This document shows, one piece after another, positions 1 to 7,953 of a DNA stretch of 61,595 nt (positions are counted from its first letter, which is position 1; each line of letters opens with the position of its first letter). Source of the stretch: an uncultured Rhodopila sp. (GTDB taxonomy: Bacteria; Pseudomonadota; Alphaproteobacteria; Acetobacterales; Acetobacteraceae). A model generated the notes under the pieces. The model did no database searches, was not told the DNA's origin, and was given only the letters and a program-made list of their open reading frames with translations. The position numbers and the translations under genes were made by a program. Location of the stretch: NCBI GenBank assembly GCA_903851415.1, contig CAINOE010000133.1:1-61595 (forward strand), given 5' to 3'.

Positions 1-1
1 G

Positions 2-508
2 CGCCGCATTCTGGACCTCGGCACCGGCACCGGCTGCCTGCTGCTGGCGCTGCTGCATGAATTTCCCGCCGCGTTCGGCCTCGGCGTCGACATCGCGCCG
101 GACGCCGCCCGGCTCGCGCGCCGCAACGCCATCCGACTTCGGCTCGCGGATCGGGCGGCTTTCATTGCGGGCGATTGGACCAATGCGGTCGCCGGCCGGT
201 TCGGTCTGGTGATCTCCAACCCGCCCTATATTCGGGCGGCCGCCATCGCCGGCCTGATGCCGGAGGTCGCCCGTCATGAGCCGCGTCGTGCACTGGACGG
301 CGGGCCTGACGGCTGCGACGCCTACCGGGCCATCCTGCACGACCTGCCGGACCGCCTGCTGCCCGGCGGCATCGCGATCCTGGAACTCGGCGCCGGACAG
401 GCGGCGGACGTCTCCTTGCTGGCGCGGCAGGCCGGCTTCGCCGCCTCGCTTCACCTCGATCTGGCCGGACTCCAGCGTGCCATCGTCTTATCACGGACAG
501 GTGATTGA
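2..508 (+). CDS. prmC: Peptide chain release factor N5-glutamine methyltransferase, C-terminal part
   Basis: This is the 168-residue C-terminal part of PrmC/HemK; the 5' end lies outside the window. PrmC methylates the Gln of the GGQ motif in release factors RF1 and RF2, using S-adenosylmethionine. The Rossmann SAM-binding motif LDLGTGTG is at the very start of the visible part. The diagnostic NPPYI substrate-binding motif is encoded at about 218-232. The end of the protein (LLARQAGF...) matches the normal family C-terminus, so the 3' end is intact. It is followed by a DUF4167 gene on the same strand, an arrangement common in Alphaproteobacteria, where prfA usually lies upstream. Confidence 0.93.
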   Translation, partial: RRILDLGTGTGCLLLALLHEFPAAFGLGVDIAPDAARLARRNAIRLRLADRAAFIAGDWTNAVAGRFGLVISNPPYIRAAAIAGLMPEVARHEPRRALDGGPDGCDAYRAILHDLPDRLLPGGIAILELGAGQAADVSLLARQAGFAASLHLDLAGLQRAIVLSRTGD

Positions 509-735
509 AAAAACTGTTTGGCAGGGTCGGAACAGCGGTGTACGGTGCCGGCGTGGCAGGGGTGCTGCGTGACAGATGGCCCCGGTCGCGAAGGTTCGTC
601 AGAAGATCCTTTGCGTGCCACGATCAACGTCGATGGAACGTGGCTGTCCAGGGGAACGGACCGGGGTTGGTTTATCCGGTCTACCCGATTGCCCCACAGG
701 TCTGCCGATAATTAGGAAAGCACGACGGCATTAGT

Positions 736-1239
736 ATGAACATGAAACGCATGCGTGGCCGCAACCATCGCCCGGGCGGCGGCGGTGGCGGCGGTGGTGG
801 ATCGGGCGGTGGCGTGCGCCACCATTCGGGCGGCAACGTGCCGCTCAACCGCAACCATGTCTTCGACAGCAGCGGGCCGGAAATCCGCATCCGCGGCACG
901 GCGCAGCAGCTTTTCGAAAAGTATCTTCAGCTCGGCCGCGACGCCACCAGCGGCGGCGACCGGGTGACCGCCGAGGCGTTCTTCCAGCATGCGGAACATT
1001 ATTTCCGCATCCTGAACGCCATGAACCAGGCGCAGCAGCAGAACCAGCCCAACGGACAGGCGCCGCAACTGCAACAGGGCAACCAGCGCCGCAACTATCA
1101 GCAGAACGAAAGTTATCAGGGCGGCGACGACTCCCGGGAGCCGGGCGACCAGAACGACGACGAGCCCCGCGGTCCCGGCTTCGGCGACCAGCCGGACTCG
1201 CGTGACATTCCCATCGCCGCCGCCCCGCCGGAAGCCTGA
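736..1239 (+). CDS. DUF4167 domain-containing protein
   Basis: A 167-residue protein with the DUF4167 core (about residues 35-100: LNRNHVFDSSGPEIRIRG, then a segment ending FFQHAEHYFRIL). This small domain is nearly confined to Alphaproteobacteria and its function is not established. The N-terminus is basic (MNMKRMRGRNHR) and is followed by an almost pure glycine tract at about residues 13-27. The C-terminal half is rich in Gln, Asn, Asp and Glu and looks disordered. This composition suggests nucleic-acid or ribosome association, but that is inference. Position after prmC is the usual one. The start is the ATG of an MNMKRM sequence; a second ATG two codons on is possible. Confidence 0.9.
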   Translation: MNMKRMRGRNHRPGGGGGGGGGSGGGVRHHSGGNVPLNRNHVFDSSGPEIRIRGTAQQLFEKYLQLGRDATSGGDRVTAEAFFQHAEHYFRILNAMNQAQQQNQPNGQAPQLQQGNQRRNYQQNESYQGGDDSREPGDQNDDEPRGPGFGDQPDSRDIPIAAAPPEA

Positions 1240-1255
1240 TCGGGCGGAAGGCTGA

Positions 1256-2083
1256 TCACAGCGCAGCCCGGAGGCTGGCCGCCTCCGGCCCGGCGATCAG
1301 GCCCAGCCGGATGAACAGGTCGATCAGCACCAGGTTGACGTTGAACTTGAAGTCGTCCGTATCGCGCACCGCCGCGAACACGCGGTCCACGCACCAAAGT
1401 TCGAACGCCTCGACCTCTCCGTCCGCCGGTTGCGGAGTAAAATCCTCAGGCAACTCCAGGTCGTAGGCGTAGAGCCAGTCGCGCCGCAGCCCCTCCTGCC
1501 GCTCCATCGCATAGCCGAAGGCGGCGACCGGCACCGCCTGGCTTGCCAGTTCGGCCGGTATCGCCGCCTCCTCACCGGCTTCCTTGATCAGCGTCTGCAG
1601 CGGGCCGAGCCCGGCCGGAATGCCGCCGGCGACGATGTGGTCGAGCTTGCCGGGGTCCAGCATTTTGTTACCGGCGCGGCGGGCGACCCACATGTGCAGC
1701 CCGTCCGGGCGCCGCACCAGCCCGTTGACATGCACCCCCGCGGCGCGGATGCCGAAGAACGGGATGGCGCCGCGATCGACCTGCGCCAGCGCCGGCAGGT
1801 CCGGCCGGGCGCAGACGTCGAACGGCTCGCCGCGGCGGCGCAGCACCCCGCGCTCCGCCAGGGCCAGAGCGATGTCGTCGAGCGCCTCCGCGACGGTCAG
1901 ATCGACGCTATCGGCCGACACCAGGACAGCCGGGAAGCTGCGCAGCGCCTCGATCGCCGGCGGCGCGACCCAGCCGGCATGCGTGCCGCCGATGCGGAAC
2001 GGCAGCCGCCCGCCCGGCAGGACGGCATTGTTGCAGGCACGCACATGGCGCTGAAATCCCGTCTCTTTCGCGTGCTGATGCAA
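1256..2083 (-). CDS. DUF4743/Nudix hydrolase family protein
   Basis: A 275-residue protein with an N-terminal DUF4743 region and a C-terminal Nudix fold, the architecture of proteins related to the Nudix half of fungal Tnr3. The Nudix box is recognisable around residues 150-173 (GGIPAGLG, then KEAGEEAAI). The EExG core keeps both glutamates, while the first Glu of the canonical box is not obvious and the final Gly is Ala. Expected activity is hydrolysis of a nucleoside-diphosphate-linked substrate, possibly damaged thiamine diphosphate as for Tnr3-like proteins; that substrate is inference. The gene converges with the DUF4167 gene and diverges from the ABC exporter, with only 18 bases between the two starts. 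Confidence 0.85.
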   Translation of the reverse strand: MHQHAKETGFQRHVRACNNAVLPGGRLPFRIGGTHAGWVAPPAIEALRSFPAVLVSADSVDLTVAEALDDIALALAERGVLRRRGEPFDVCARPDLPALAQVDRGAIPFFGIRAAGVHVNGLVRRPDGLHMWVARRAGNKMLDPGKLDHIVAGGIPAGLGPLQTLIKEAGEEAAIPAELASQAVPVAAFGYAMERQEGLRRDWLYAYDLELPEDFTPQPADGEVEAFELWCVDRVFAAVRDTDDFKFNVNLVLIDLFIRLGLIAGPEAASLRAAL

Positions 2084-2101
2084 GCCGGTCGCCTTTCCAA
2101 G

Positions 2102-4039
2102 ATGGGATCATCATGCCACATGCGCAGCATGAGACGAAGCAGCGTTCGATCGCCACCGGCGGTTTTGCCGCCCGCCCTGCCGGTGCAGCGGTCCACCCTG
2201 CAAACGGTCGCCGCCCTGCTGCCCTATCTGTGGCCGGCGAACAATGCCGGCGCCCGGGTCAGGGTGGCGGTCGCGCTGCTGTTCATGCTGCTGGCCAAGG
2301 TCGCGACCGTCTACGTGCCGGTGGTCTATGGCCGCATCATCGACGCGCTGGCGCCGCACGGCCCGGCGATGACGTCCCACGCCGCGCCGGCGATGACTTC
2401 CTACGCCGTGCCGGCGATGACTTCCTACGCCGTGCCGGCGATGCTGATCCTGGGCTACGGCCTGATCCGGCTGTCCTCGGCCGCGTTCGGGGAGTTGCGG
2501 GACGCGGTGTTCGCCTCCGTCTCGCAGCGCGCCGTGCGGCTGCTGGCGCTGCGCACCTTCCGCCACCTGCACGCGGTCAGCCTGCGCTTTCATCTCGACC
2601 GCCAGACCGGCGGGATGTCGCGCGTGATCGACCGCGGCGTCACCGGCATGCAGACCGTGCTGCGCCTCGCGGTGTTCAACATCGTCCCCACCGCGCTGGA
2701 GCTGGCGATGGTCACCGCCATCATCTGGCACATGTTCGACTGGCGCTACGCCGCCATCACCTTCACCGCCGTGGTGGTCTATATCGGCTTCACCACCGCC
2801 CTGGCCAGCCAGCGCGGCCGTTACCGCCGCACCATGAACGACACTGACAACGATGCCTCCACCAAGGCGCTGGACAGCCTGCTGAATTATGAGACGGTGA
2901 AGTATTTCGGCAACGAGGCGCATGAGGCGCAGCGCTACGACCAGGCGCTTGCGCGGTTCGAGCGCGCCTCGGTCCGCGTCCAGGTCTCGCTGAACCTGCT
3001 CAACATCGGCCAGGCGCTGATTATTTCCGCGGCTTTGACCCTGATCATGCTGCTCGCCGCCTCCGGCATGAAAGATGGCTCCATGACCGTCGGCAAGTTC
3101 GTGGTGGTGAACACGTATCTGATCCAGCTCTATCAGCCGCTGAATTTCCTCGGGATCGTCTACATGTCGATCAGGCAGGGGCTGGTGGACATGGAGCAGA
3201 TGTTCGCTCTGCTGCGGGTCGAGCAGGAGATCGCCGACAAGCCGGGCGCCCCCGCCCTGGCCGCGCATCTGTCGGACGGCGCGGCCGGAGAGGTCGTGTT
3301 CCAACACGTGCGGTTCGGCTACCAGCCCAACCGGACGATCCTGAAAGGGGTCGATTTCACCGTCCCGGCCGGTGGCAAGCTGGCCATCGTCGGACCGACG
3401 GGGGCGGGCAAGTCCACCATCAGCCGGCTGCTGTTCCGCTTCTACGACGTCACCGCCGGCCGCATCCTGATCGACGGCCAGGACATCCGCGACGTCGCGC
3501 AGGACAGCCTGCGCGCCGCCATCGGCGTGGTGCCGCAGGACACCGTCCTGTTCAACGACACCATCCGCTACAATATCGGCTACGGGCGGCCCGGCGCGTC
3601 TCAGCAGGAGATCGAGCAGGCCGCCCGGCAGGCTCAGGTGCATGACTTCGTGACGAAACTGCCCGAAGGCTACGACACCATCGTCGGCGAGCGCGGCCTG
3701 AAGCTGTCGGGCGGCGAGAAGCAGCGGGTCGCCATCGCCCGGACCATCCTGAAGGACCCGCGCATCCTGATCCTCGATGAAGCGACCAGCGCGCTGGACA
3801 CGCGAACCGAGCAGGACATCCAGTCGGCGCTGCGCGCGGTGGCGCACCGGCGCACCACGCTGGTGATCGCCCACCGCCTGTCCACCGTGGTGGATGCCGA
3901 CGAGATCATCGTGCTGCAGGACGGACGCATCGCCGAGCGCGGCAGCCATGCGGCGCTGCTCGCCGCAGGCGGCCTGTATGCCCGGATGTGGACCCTGCAG
4001 GCGGCCGAACAGGACCTCGAACCCGTGCCCGTGACCTGA
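2102..4039 (+). CDS. Atm1/HMT1-type ABC exporter (permease-ATPase fusion)
   Basis: A half-transporter of about 645 residues with a six-helix membrane domain (about residues 30-330) fused to an ATPase domain. Walker A GPTGAGKST is near residue 431, the signature is LSGGEKQRVAIAR and Walker B is ILILDEATSALD. The segment SLLNYETVKYFGNEAHE is typical of the Atm1/HMT1 group, which exports glutathione-linked sulfur or metal conjugates across the inner membrane; assignment to that group is by motif. The reading frame stays open far upstream, but that part is antisense to the Nudix gene. The ATG at 2102 is chosen; ATGs at 2120 and 2129 are alternatives. An 8-residue tandem repeat (PAMTSYAV) interrupts the first periplasmic loop. 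Confidence 0.93.
   Translation: MGSSCHMRSMRRSSVRSPPAVLPPALPVQRSTLQTVAALLPYLWPANNAGARVRVAVALLFMLLAKVATVYVPVVYGRIIDALAPHGPAMTSHAAPAMTSYAVPAMTSYAVPAMLILGYGLIRLSSAAFGELRDAVFASVSQRAVRLLALRTFRHLHAVSLRFHLDRQTGGMSRVIDRGVTGMQTVLRLAVFNIVPTALELAMVTAIIWHMFDWRYAAITFTAVVVYIGFTTALASQRGRYRRTMNDTDNDASTKALDSLLNYETVKYFGNEAHEAQRYDQALARFERASVRVQVSLNLLNIGQALIISAALTLIMLLAASGMKDGSMTVGKFVVVNTYLIQLYQPLNFLGIVYMSIRQGLVDMEQMFALLRVEQEIADKPGAPALAAHLSDGAAGEVVFQHVRFGYQPNRTILKGVDFTVPAGGKLAIVGPTGAGKSTISRLLFRFYDVTAGRILIDGQDIRDVAQDSLRAAIGVVPQDTVLFNDTIRYNIGYGRPGASQQEIEQAARQAQVHDFVTKLPEGYDTIVGERGLKLSGGEKQRVAIARTILKDPRILILDEATSALDTRTEQDIQSALRAVAHRRTTLVIAHRLSTVVDADEIIVLQDGRIAERGSHAALLAAGGLYARMWTLQAAEQDLEPVPVT
2363..2443 (+). repeat. 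24-bp in-frame tandem repeat in the ABC exporter
   Basis: Three consecutive 24-bp units lie at 2363-2386, 2387-2410 and 2411-2434, followed by a 9-bp partial unit. Units 2 and 3 are identical; unit 1 differs at a few bases. Each encodes eight residues close to PAMTSYAV. They fall in the loop between the first two membrane helices. Unit length is a multiple of three, so copy-number change would not shift the frame. Confidence 0.9.
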
Positions 4040-4053
4040 AGGAGCAGACGACC

Positions 4054-4281
4054 ATGCCGGAAGACCCCAACGTGCCACCTGCCGACCTGAGCCATGCCGG
4101 CGCGGTCGTGGACAAGGCGATCGAATACATGACCAGCCAGAACATCAACTCGGTCGCCATCGCCTCGGCCTTGCTGGCCGGGTCCATGGCTTTGCTGGCC
4201 CGCTCGGTCTCGGACGATGCGGTCATCGGCATCCTGAACAACGCCATCGACAGCGTCCGGTCGGGGGAGTTGCGGACTTAG
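4054..4281 (+). CDS. Small hypothetical protein downstream of the ABC exporter
   Basis: A 75-residue protein starting at an ATG preceded by GGAG about nine bases upstream and 14 bases after the ABC exporter stop, so the two are probably co-transcribed. The N-terminal third is acidic and Pro-rich; the rest is helical with a mildly hydrophobic stretch (SVAIASALLAGSMALLARSV). I do not recognise the family. A helical accessory protein that contacts the membrane or the transporter is possible but unsupported. The stop is followed almost at once by a palindromic repeat. Confidence 0.75.
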   Translation: MPEDPNVPPADLSHAGAVVDKAIEYMTSQNINSVAIASALLAGSMALLARSVSDDAVIGILNNAIDSVRSGELRT

Positions 4282-4308
4282 GGCGAGCGTGGACAGGGTC
4301 CCCGGAAC

Positions 4309-4387
4309 CGTCATGTCCCCGCCTGTCCGGGCCGGCTGTTCCAGCACACGGCCGCGACGGGTGGCCCGGACACGCCGGGCCATGACG
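4309..4387. repeat. Dispersed palindromic repeat, copy 1 (full length, diverged)
   Basis: An approximately 79-bp inverted repeat beginning CGTCATG and ending CCGGGCCATGACG, with GTCCGGGCC and GGCCCGGAC inside the two arms. The same design recurs at 17775, 18356, 20064, 44509 and 56214. It lies between the small protein gene and rpmB. Confidence 0.85.
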
Positions 4388-4481
4388 TCACCGGTGGCGA
4401 TTCTTCGGCTGCAATCCTTGACGCGCCCCGCCCGGGTCGCCATAACCCGCCGCTTCCAATCAGTTCTGAGGATCAAGTGCG

Positions 4482-4787
4482 ATGTCGCGTCGCTGTGAAA
4501 TCACGGGCAAGGGCGTTCTCAGTGGCAACAACGTCAGCCACGCCAACAACAAGACCCGCCGCCGCTTCCTGCCCAACCTTCAGGTGACGTCGCTGCTGTC
4601 CGACATCCTCGGGCACGAGGTGCGCATGCGCCTCTCGACGCGCGGCATCCGCACGGTCGAGCATAACGGCGGGATCGACGCCTTCCTGCTCGGCACGCCG
4701 AACACCAGGCTGACGGCGGAAGGCCGCGAGCTGAAGCGCCGGATCGAGCGGGCGCGGACCAAGCGGGCGGGCGCGGCGGCGGCCTGA
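4482..4787 (+). CDS. rpmB: 50S ribosomal protein L28
   Basis: A 101-residue protein that matches alphaproteobacterial L28 in length and sequence: the N-terminus [11 protein letters not shown], then [16 protein letters not shown], then [15 protein letters not shown]. It is a component of the large ribosomal subunit needed for late 50S assembly. The gene is monocistronic here, with a palindromic repeat upstream and a GC-rich hairpin ten bases downstream. The C-terminus is Lys/Arg/Ala-rich as in relatives. Confidence 0.98.
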   Translation: MSRRCEITGKGVLSGNNVSHANNKTRRRFLPNLQVTSLLSDILGHEVRMRLSTRGIRTVEHNGGIDAFLLGTPNTRLTAEGRELKRRIERARTKRAGAAAA

Positions 4788-4796
4788 ACCGCGGGA

Positions 4797-4822
4797 CCCG
4801 GCCGATCGGCCGGGCGATCCTT
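4797..4822 (+). terminator. Possible terminator after rpmB
   Basis: A perfect 18-bp palindrome (4797-4814, centre GATC) starts ten bases after the rpmB stop and is followed by CGATCCTTTC. The T run is weak, so this is a candidate rather than a clear Rho-independent terminator. Confidence 0.4.
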
Positions 4823-5212
4823 TCTGCGTGCCGCAACGCGGCTTGCCGCCGCCCGGCTGCTGCCGGAACCGCAAGCATGACATGACGGCCGGCCGTGCCG
4901 GCGTCCGCTTTGCGAGCGGCTCCTCTCCCTGCTCGCAACGGTTTGATAGAGCGTACCGAGCGACTACCTTCGGTTGAGAAACTTGGCTTCTGACAATTAA
5001 TAAGACAGATGGCGGCAATTGACAAAATTTTGCGCAAAGTTTCGCATATTTCGTCGTTCCGGCGTCTACTTGTTAAACCGCAATAATCCCGGCGATCGCT
5101 GAAATGCGCAAAACACCCAGTCCAGTCCTGCGGTTCGGTAGCCCCCTCGCTAGCTCGTGATTCTGTTTAGTGCCGAATCGTCCCTATTGTCTCTCCAGAA
5201 CAGGAGACCGCT
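4823..5212. other. 390-bp intergenic region with candidate promoter
   Basis: No convincing coding sequence is seen. The second half is markedly AT-rich against its surroundings. A TTGACA hexamer at 5019-5024 is followed by a perfect 10-bp palindrome TTTGCGCAAA (5029-5038) and then CATATT near 5045. TGCGCAAAA recurs near 5105. This looks like the regulated promoter of the small gene at 5213, or of an unannotated transcript. Confidence 0.45.
5019..5050 (+). promoter_or_regulatory. Candidate promoter with palindromic operator
   Basis: The -35-like TTGACA at 5019-5024 is followed by palindrome TTTGCGCAAA at 5029-5038, inside what would be the spacer, and an imperfect -10 (CATATT, near 5045, spacing somewhat long). 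An operator in this position would normally mean repression. The regulator is unknown. Confidence 0.35.
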
Positions 5213-5479
5213 TTGGACGCCAAGCATTTCAGAAACAGGGCCGCAAGAGCACGGGAAATGGCCGGGGCCGGGGAAGACGCTCGTCTCGCCGAGATGCTTC
5301 TGGAAGTCGCGCTGGACCTCGAAGCCGAGGCCGAGGCCATCGAAGCCGAACAACGCGACGCCAGGCTGATGCCGGCTGAAAGCCCCGAACCGAAGCCGCT
5401 ATGGCTGTGGCAGTTGCGCGGCCCGTGCCGCGAGTTGACCGGGCCATCGTTCCCTCCCGCCGCCGAAAGCGTCCGCTGA
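5213..5479 (+). CDS. Small hypothetical protein, helical
   Basis: An 88-residue protein beginning at a TTG, with a clear AGGAG-type ribosome site about eight bases upstream. The first half (HFRNRAARAREMAGAGED, then LAEMLLEVALDLEAEAEAIE) is amphipathic helix with regular Ala/Glu/Leu spacing. The second half is Pro-rich and looks disordered. Short proteins of this style are common in Alphaproteobacteria and have no known function. The TTG is the only start that fits the ribosome site. It converges with the oxidoreductase gene. Confidence 0.7.
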   Translation: MDAKHFRNRAARAREMAGAGEDARLAEMLLEVALDLEAEAEAIEAEQRDARLMPAESPEPKPLWLWQLRGPCRELTGPSFPPAAESVR

Positions 5480-5525
5480 CCGGCTGAGGCCCGCACCTGC
5501 ACGCCCGGCACAACCGCCCGGGATT

Positions 5526-6935
5526 TCACGGCATCAACCGCAGCAGCCGCACCAGCGCCCTGGTCCGGGCCGAGAACAGCCGAGCGGCGAACAAACTGCC
5601 CGCGGCGCGCCTGGCCGCCTCCGACCGCGTGGGATAGGGCACGATCAGGCCCGCCAGCGCCGAAACCCGGGTGCGGCGGGCGATCGCCAGGCTCCACAGG
5701 CTGATCATCTCGCCCGCATGCGGCGCCAGGATGCCGGCCCCCACGATGCGGTTGCGGCTCACCACCAGTTTCACCAGCCCGGCGGTGTCGCGTTCGGCAA
5801 CCGCCCGGTCGTTCTCGGCCAGCGGCCAGCGCAGCACCTGCACGTTCATCCCGCCCGCCAGCGCCTCCCCCTCGGTCAGGCCGGTCTGCGCCAGTTCGGG
5901 ATCGGTGTAGGTCACCCGCGGCAGCGCGGCGTAATCGAGCGAGGCAGGCAGCCGGAACAGCGCACGGCGGATGACGATGCCGGCATGGTACGACCCGGCA
6001 TGCGTAAACCTCCTCACCCCAAGCCCCGCCGGATCGGCGATGTCCCCGGCGGCGAAGACCCGCTTGTTGCTGATGCTGCGCAACCCGCGGTCCGTGAGGA
6101 TCCCGGCCCGGCTCGCCGCGACATTGGCCGCCGCAAGGTTCAGCGCCTCCAGGTTCGGCGTCCGCCCGGCGGCAACCAGAAGATGCGATCCCGCGATCCG
6201 CTCGCCGCCGGACAGGATCAGCACCGGACCCGGCGCCACGGACTGCACCGCAGCGCCTTCGCGCAGCACCACGCCGCGCCGCATCAGCGCCTGCTTCAGC
6301 CCCTCGGCCAGTTCCGGATCTTCTTTTGCTGCGATCCGCTGCGCCTCGATCACGGTCACCCGGCAGCCGAGGCCGGAAAACGCATCCGCCATCTCCAGCC
6401 CGATCGGGCCGCCGCCGAGGATCAGCAAATGCTCAGGCTTTGCGGCCAGGTCGAACAGCGACTCGTTGGTCCAGTAAGGAAGCCGATCCAGACCCGGTAT
6501 GGGCGGGACGGCGGCGCGGCTGCCGGCGGCGATGACAAAGCGGCCGGCGGTCAGGGTCCGCCCGTCGACGGACAGGGTGGCGGGGCCGGTGAAACGCGCC
6601 TCGCCGCGCAGCACGGCGGCGCCCAGGGCGTGAAAACGTTCTTCCGAATCGACCGGAGCGATCTCCGCGATCACGTCGTGCACCCCGGCGCGGACCCTGG
6701 CCCAGTCGATCGCCGGCGCATCAGCGATCACGCCGAACCGGGCGGCATCGCGAACCGAGCGGGCGGCCCGGGCGGCGGCGAGCAGCGCCTTGCTCGGCAC
6801 GCAGCCGGTGTTGAGACAGTCGCCACCCATGCGCCCCCGCTCGATCAGCGCCACCCTGGCGCCGAGTTGTGCCGCTCCCGCAGCCACCGACAGTCCGGCG
6901 GCGCCCGCGCCTATCACCGCCAGGTCAAAGTCCAT
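5526..6935 (-). CDS. FAD-dependent pyridine nucleotide-disulfide oxidoreductase (mercuric reductase/Lpd-like)
   Basis: A 469-residue class I flavin disulfide reductase. The FAD dinucleotide motif is at the N-terminus (VIGAGAAG), the redox pair is GGDCLNTGCVPSK with Cys40 and Cys45, the NAD(P)H motif is LILGGGPIGLE and the second FAD motif is VFAAGDIAD. It resembles mercuric reductase and dihydrolipoamide dehydrogenase. However, the C-terminal active-site His-Pro motif of those enzymes reads YPTRSE, so the catalytic His is replaced. There is no HMA metal-binding domain and no mer neighbour, so mercury reduction is not supported. Start MDFDLAV is chosen because the FAD motif must be N-terminal. 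The TVP38-like gene lies 204 bases upstream on the same strand, a recurrent pairing. Confidence 0.88.
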   Translation of the reverse strand: MDFDLAVIGAGAAGLSVAAGAAQLGARVALIERGRMGGDCLNTGCVPSKALLAAARAARSVRDAARFGVIADAPAIDWARVRAGVHDVIAEIAPVDSEERFHALGAAVLRGEARFTGPATLSVDGRTLTAGRFVIAAGSRAAVPPIPGLDRLPYWTNESLFDLAAKPEHLLILGGGPIGLEMADAFSGLGCRVTVIEAQRIAAKEDPELAEGLKQALMRRGVVLREGAAVQSVAPGPVLILSGGERIAGSHLLVAAGRTPNLEALNLAAANVAASRAGILTDRGLRSISNKRVFAAGDIADPAGLGVRRFTHAGSYHAGIVIRRALFRLPASLDYAALPRVTYTDPELAQTGLTEGEALAGGMNVQVLRWPLAENDRAVAERDTAGLVKLVVSRNRIVGAGILAPHAGEMISLWSLAIARRTRVSALAGLIVPYPTRSEAARRAAGSLFAARLFSARTRALVRLLRLMP

Positions 6936-7139
6936 GACTGGGGGCGATCCGGCCGGCATCGGGCCGATCGCGGGTTCGGCCTGCGCTTTTGCCACCGCTT
7001 TTGCGGCGCAAACCACGCAGAGCCAAATCCCCCGCGTCCGATCGGCCCATCGGCGATAATGCCCATCCGGCCAAAGATTGATCCATCGCCGAAGGCGTTG
7101 GAACCATGCAGCGCGATCGCAGGAAACGCCGGCAGCCCG

Positions 7140-7829
7140 TCACACTTCCGCCGCCGCCCGGCGGCGCAGCAGCACCGGCAGCAGGGACAGCGCCGCAAGG
7201 CCCAGCAGCGGCAGCAGAATCCGCGGCCCGAACAAAACCGACAGATCCGGCGTGCCGCCCTGCGCCAGGATGCCGCCCACGCCGGCCCCGATGGAACTCA
7301 GGATAAAGCTCGCCGGCACGATGCCCAGCAGGGTCGCCGGCACGAAAACAGCCAGCCGGATTTCCGCGAAAGCGGCGGCCAGGTTGACGATCCAGAACGG
7401 CACCAGCGGCACGAGGCGCAGCGCGAGCAGATAGCTGAACCCGTCGCGCGCCAGACGCGCCTGAAGCTGCGCCGGTATTCGCTCGCGATGCCGCTCCAGC
7501 GTCTTGCCTAAGGCGGACCGGATGGCGAGCAGCAGAATGGTCGCGCCGATGGTCGCGCCGGCAACCGTCAGCGCGCAGCCCGCAATCGCGCCGAACAGCA
7601 GTCCGCCGGCCACGGTCATGATCGCGGCGTGAGGCAACGACAGCGCCGCCGTCACCACATAGGCGGCCACATACAGCGCCGCCGCTTCCGCCGGATGCGC
7701 CGCCACCCGGGCGATCAGCATGTCCTGGTGGCGCGCCAGGGCCTCCCAGCCGATACCGAGGCCGGGAAGCAGGACAAGACCGGCGCAAAACAACAGCAGG
7801 AGGGCCAACAGAGGCAGGAAACGGCGCAT
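7140..7829 (-). CDS. TVP38/TMEM64 (DedA-like) family membrane protein
   Basis: A 229-residue membrane protein with an N-terminal hydrophobic anchor (MRRFLPLLALLLLFC) and the VTT/SNARE-associated domain (about residues 60-190), including AGGLLFGAIAGCALTVAGATIG and the re-entrant-loop segment ALRLVPLVPFWIVNL. Related proteins act as lipid scramblases or flippases in membranes. Genes of this family are often next to, or fused with, flavin disulfide oxidoreductases like the one downstream, so a joint membrane-redox role is plausible but unproven. The start MRRF is chosen because upstream in-frame codons are antisense to the trxB promoter and start. It is transcribed divergently from trxB. Confidence 0.87.
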   Translation of the reverse strand: MRRFLPLLALLLLFCAGLVLLPGLGIGWEALARHQDMLIARVAAHPAEAAALYVAAYVVTAALSLPHAAIMTVAGGLLFGAIAGCALTVAGATIGATILLLAIRSALGKTLERHRERIPAQLQARLARDGFSYLLALRLVPLVPFWIVNLAAAFAEIRLAVFVPATLLGIVPASFILSSIGAGVGGILAQGGTPDLSVLFGPRILLPLLGLAALSLLPVLLRRRAAAEV

Positions 7830-7953
7830 GCCGGCAACATGGGGACGCAATCGCCGCTTGTCGCGTGAAAATCCGGCGAACGGCGTCACCAATGCCGCAC
7901 CGGAACCGGTCCTTCGGCTTGCCCCGGCACGGCGGAGGCCGATATGAGAGGCC

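Noticed and set aside
505..711. A 68-codon plus-strand frame just after prmC
   Set aside because: TTG start with no ribosome site, overlapping the prmC stop, no family resemblance.
2111..4078. A 655-codon minus-strand frame opposite the ABC exporter
   Set aside because: Antisense shadow; the exporter on the plus strand is unambiguous.
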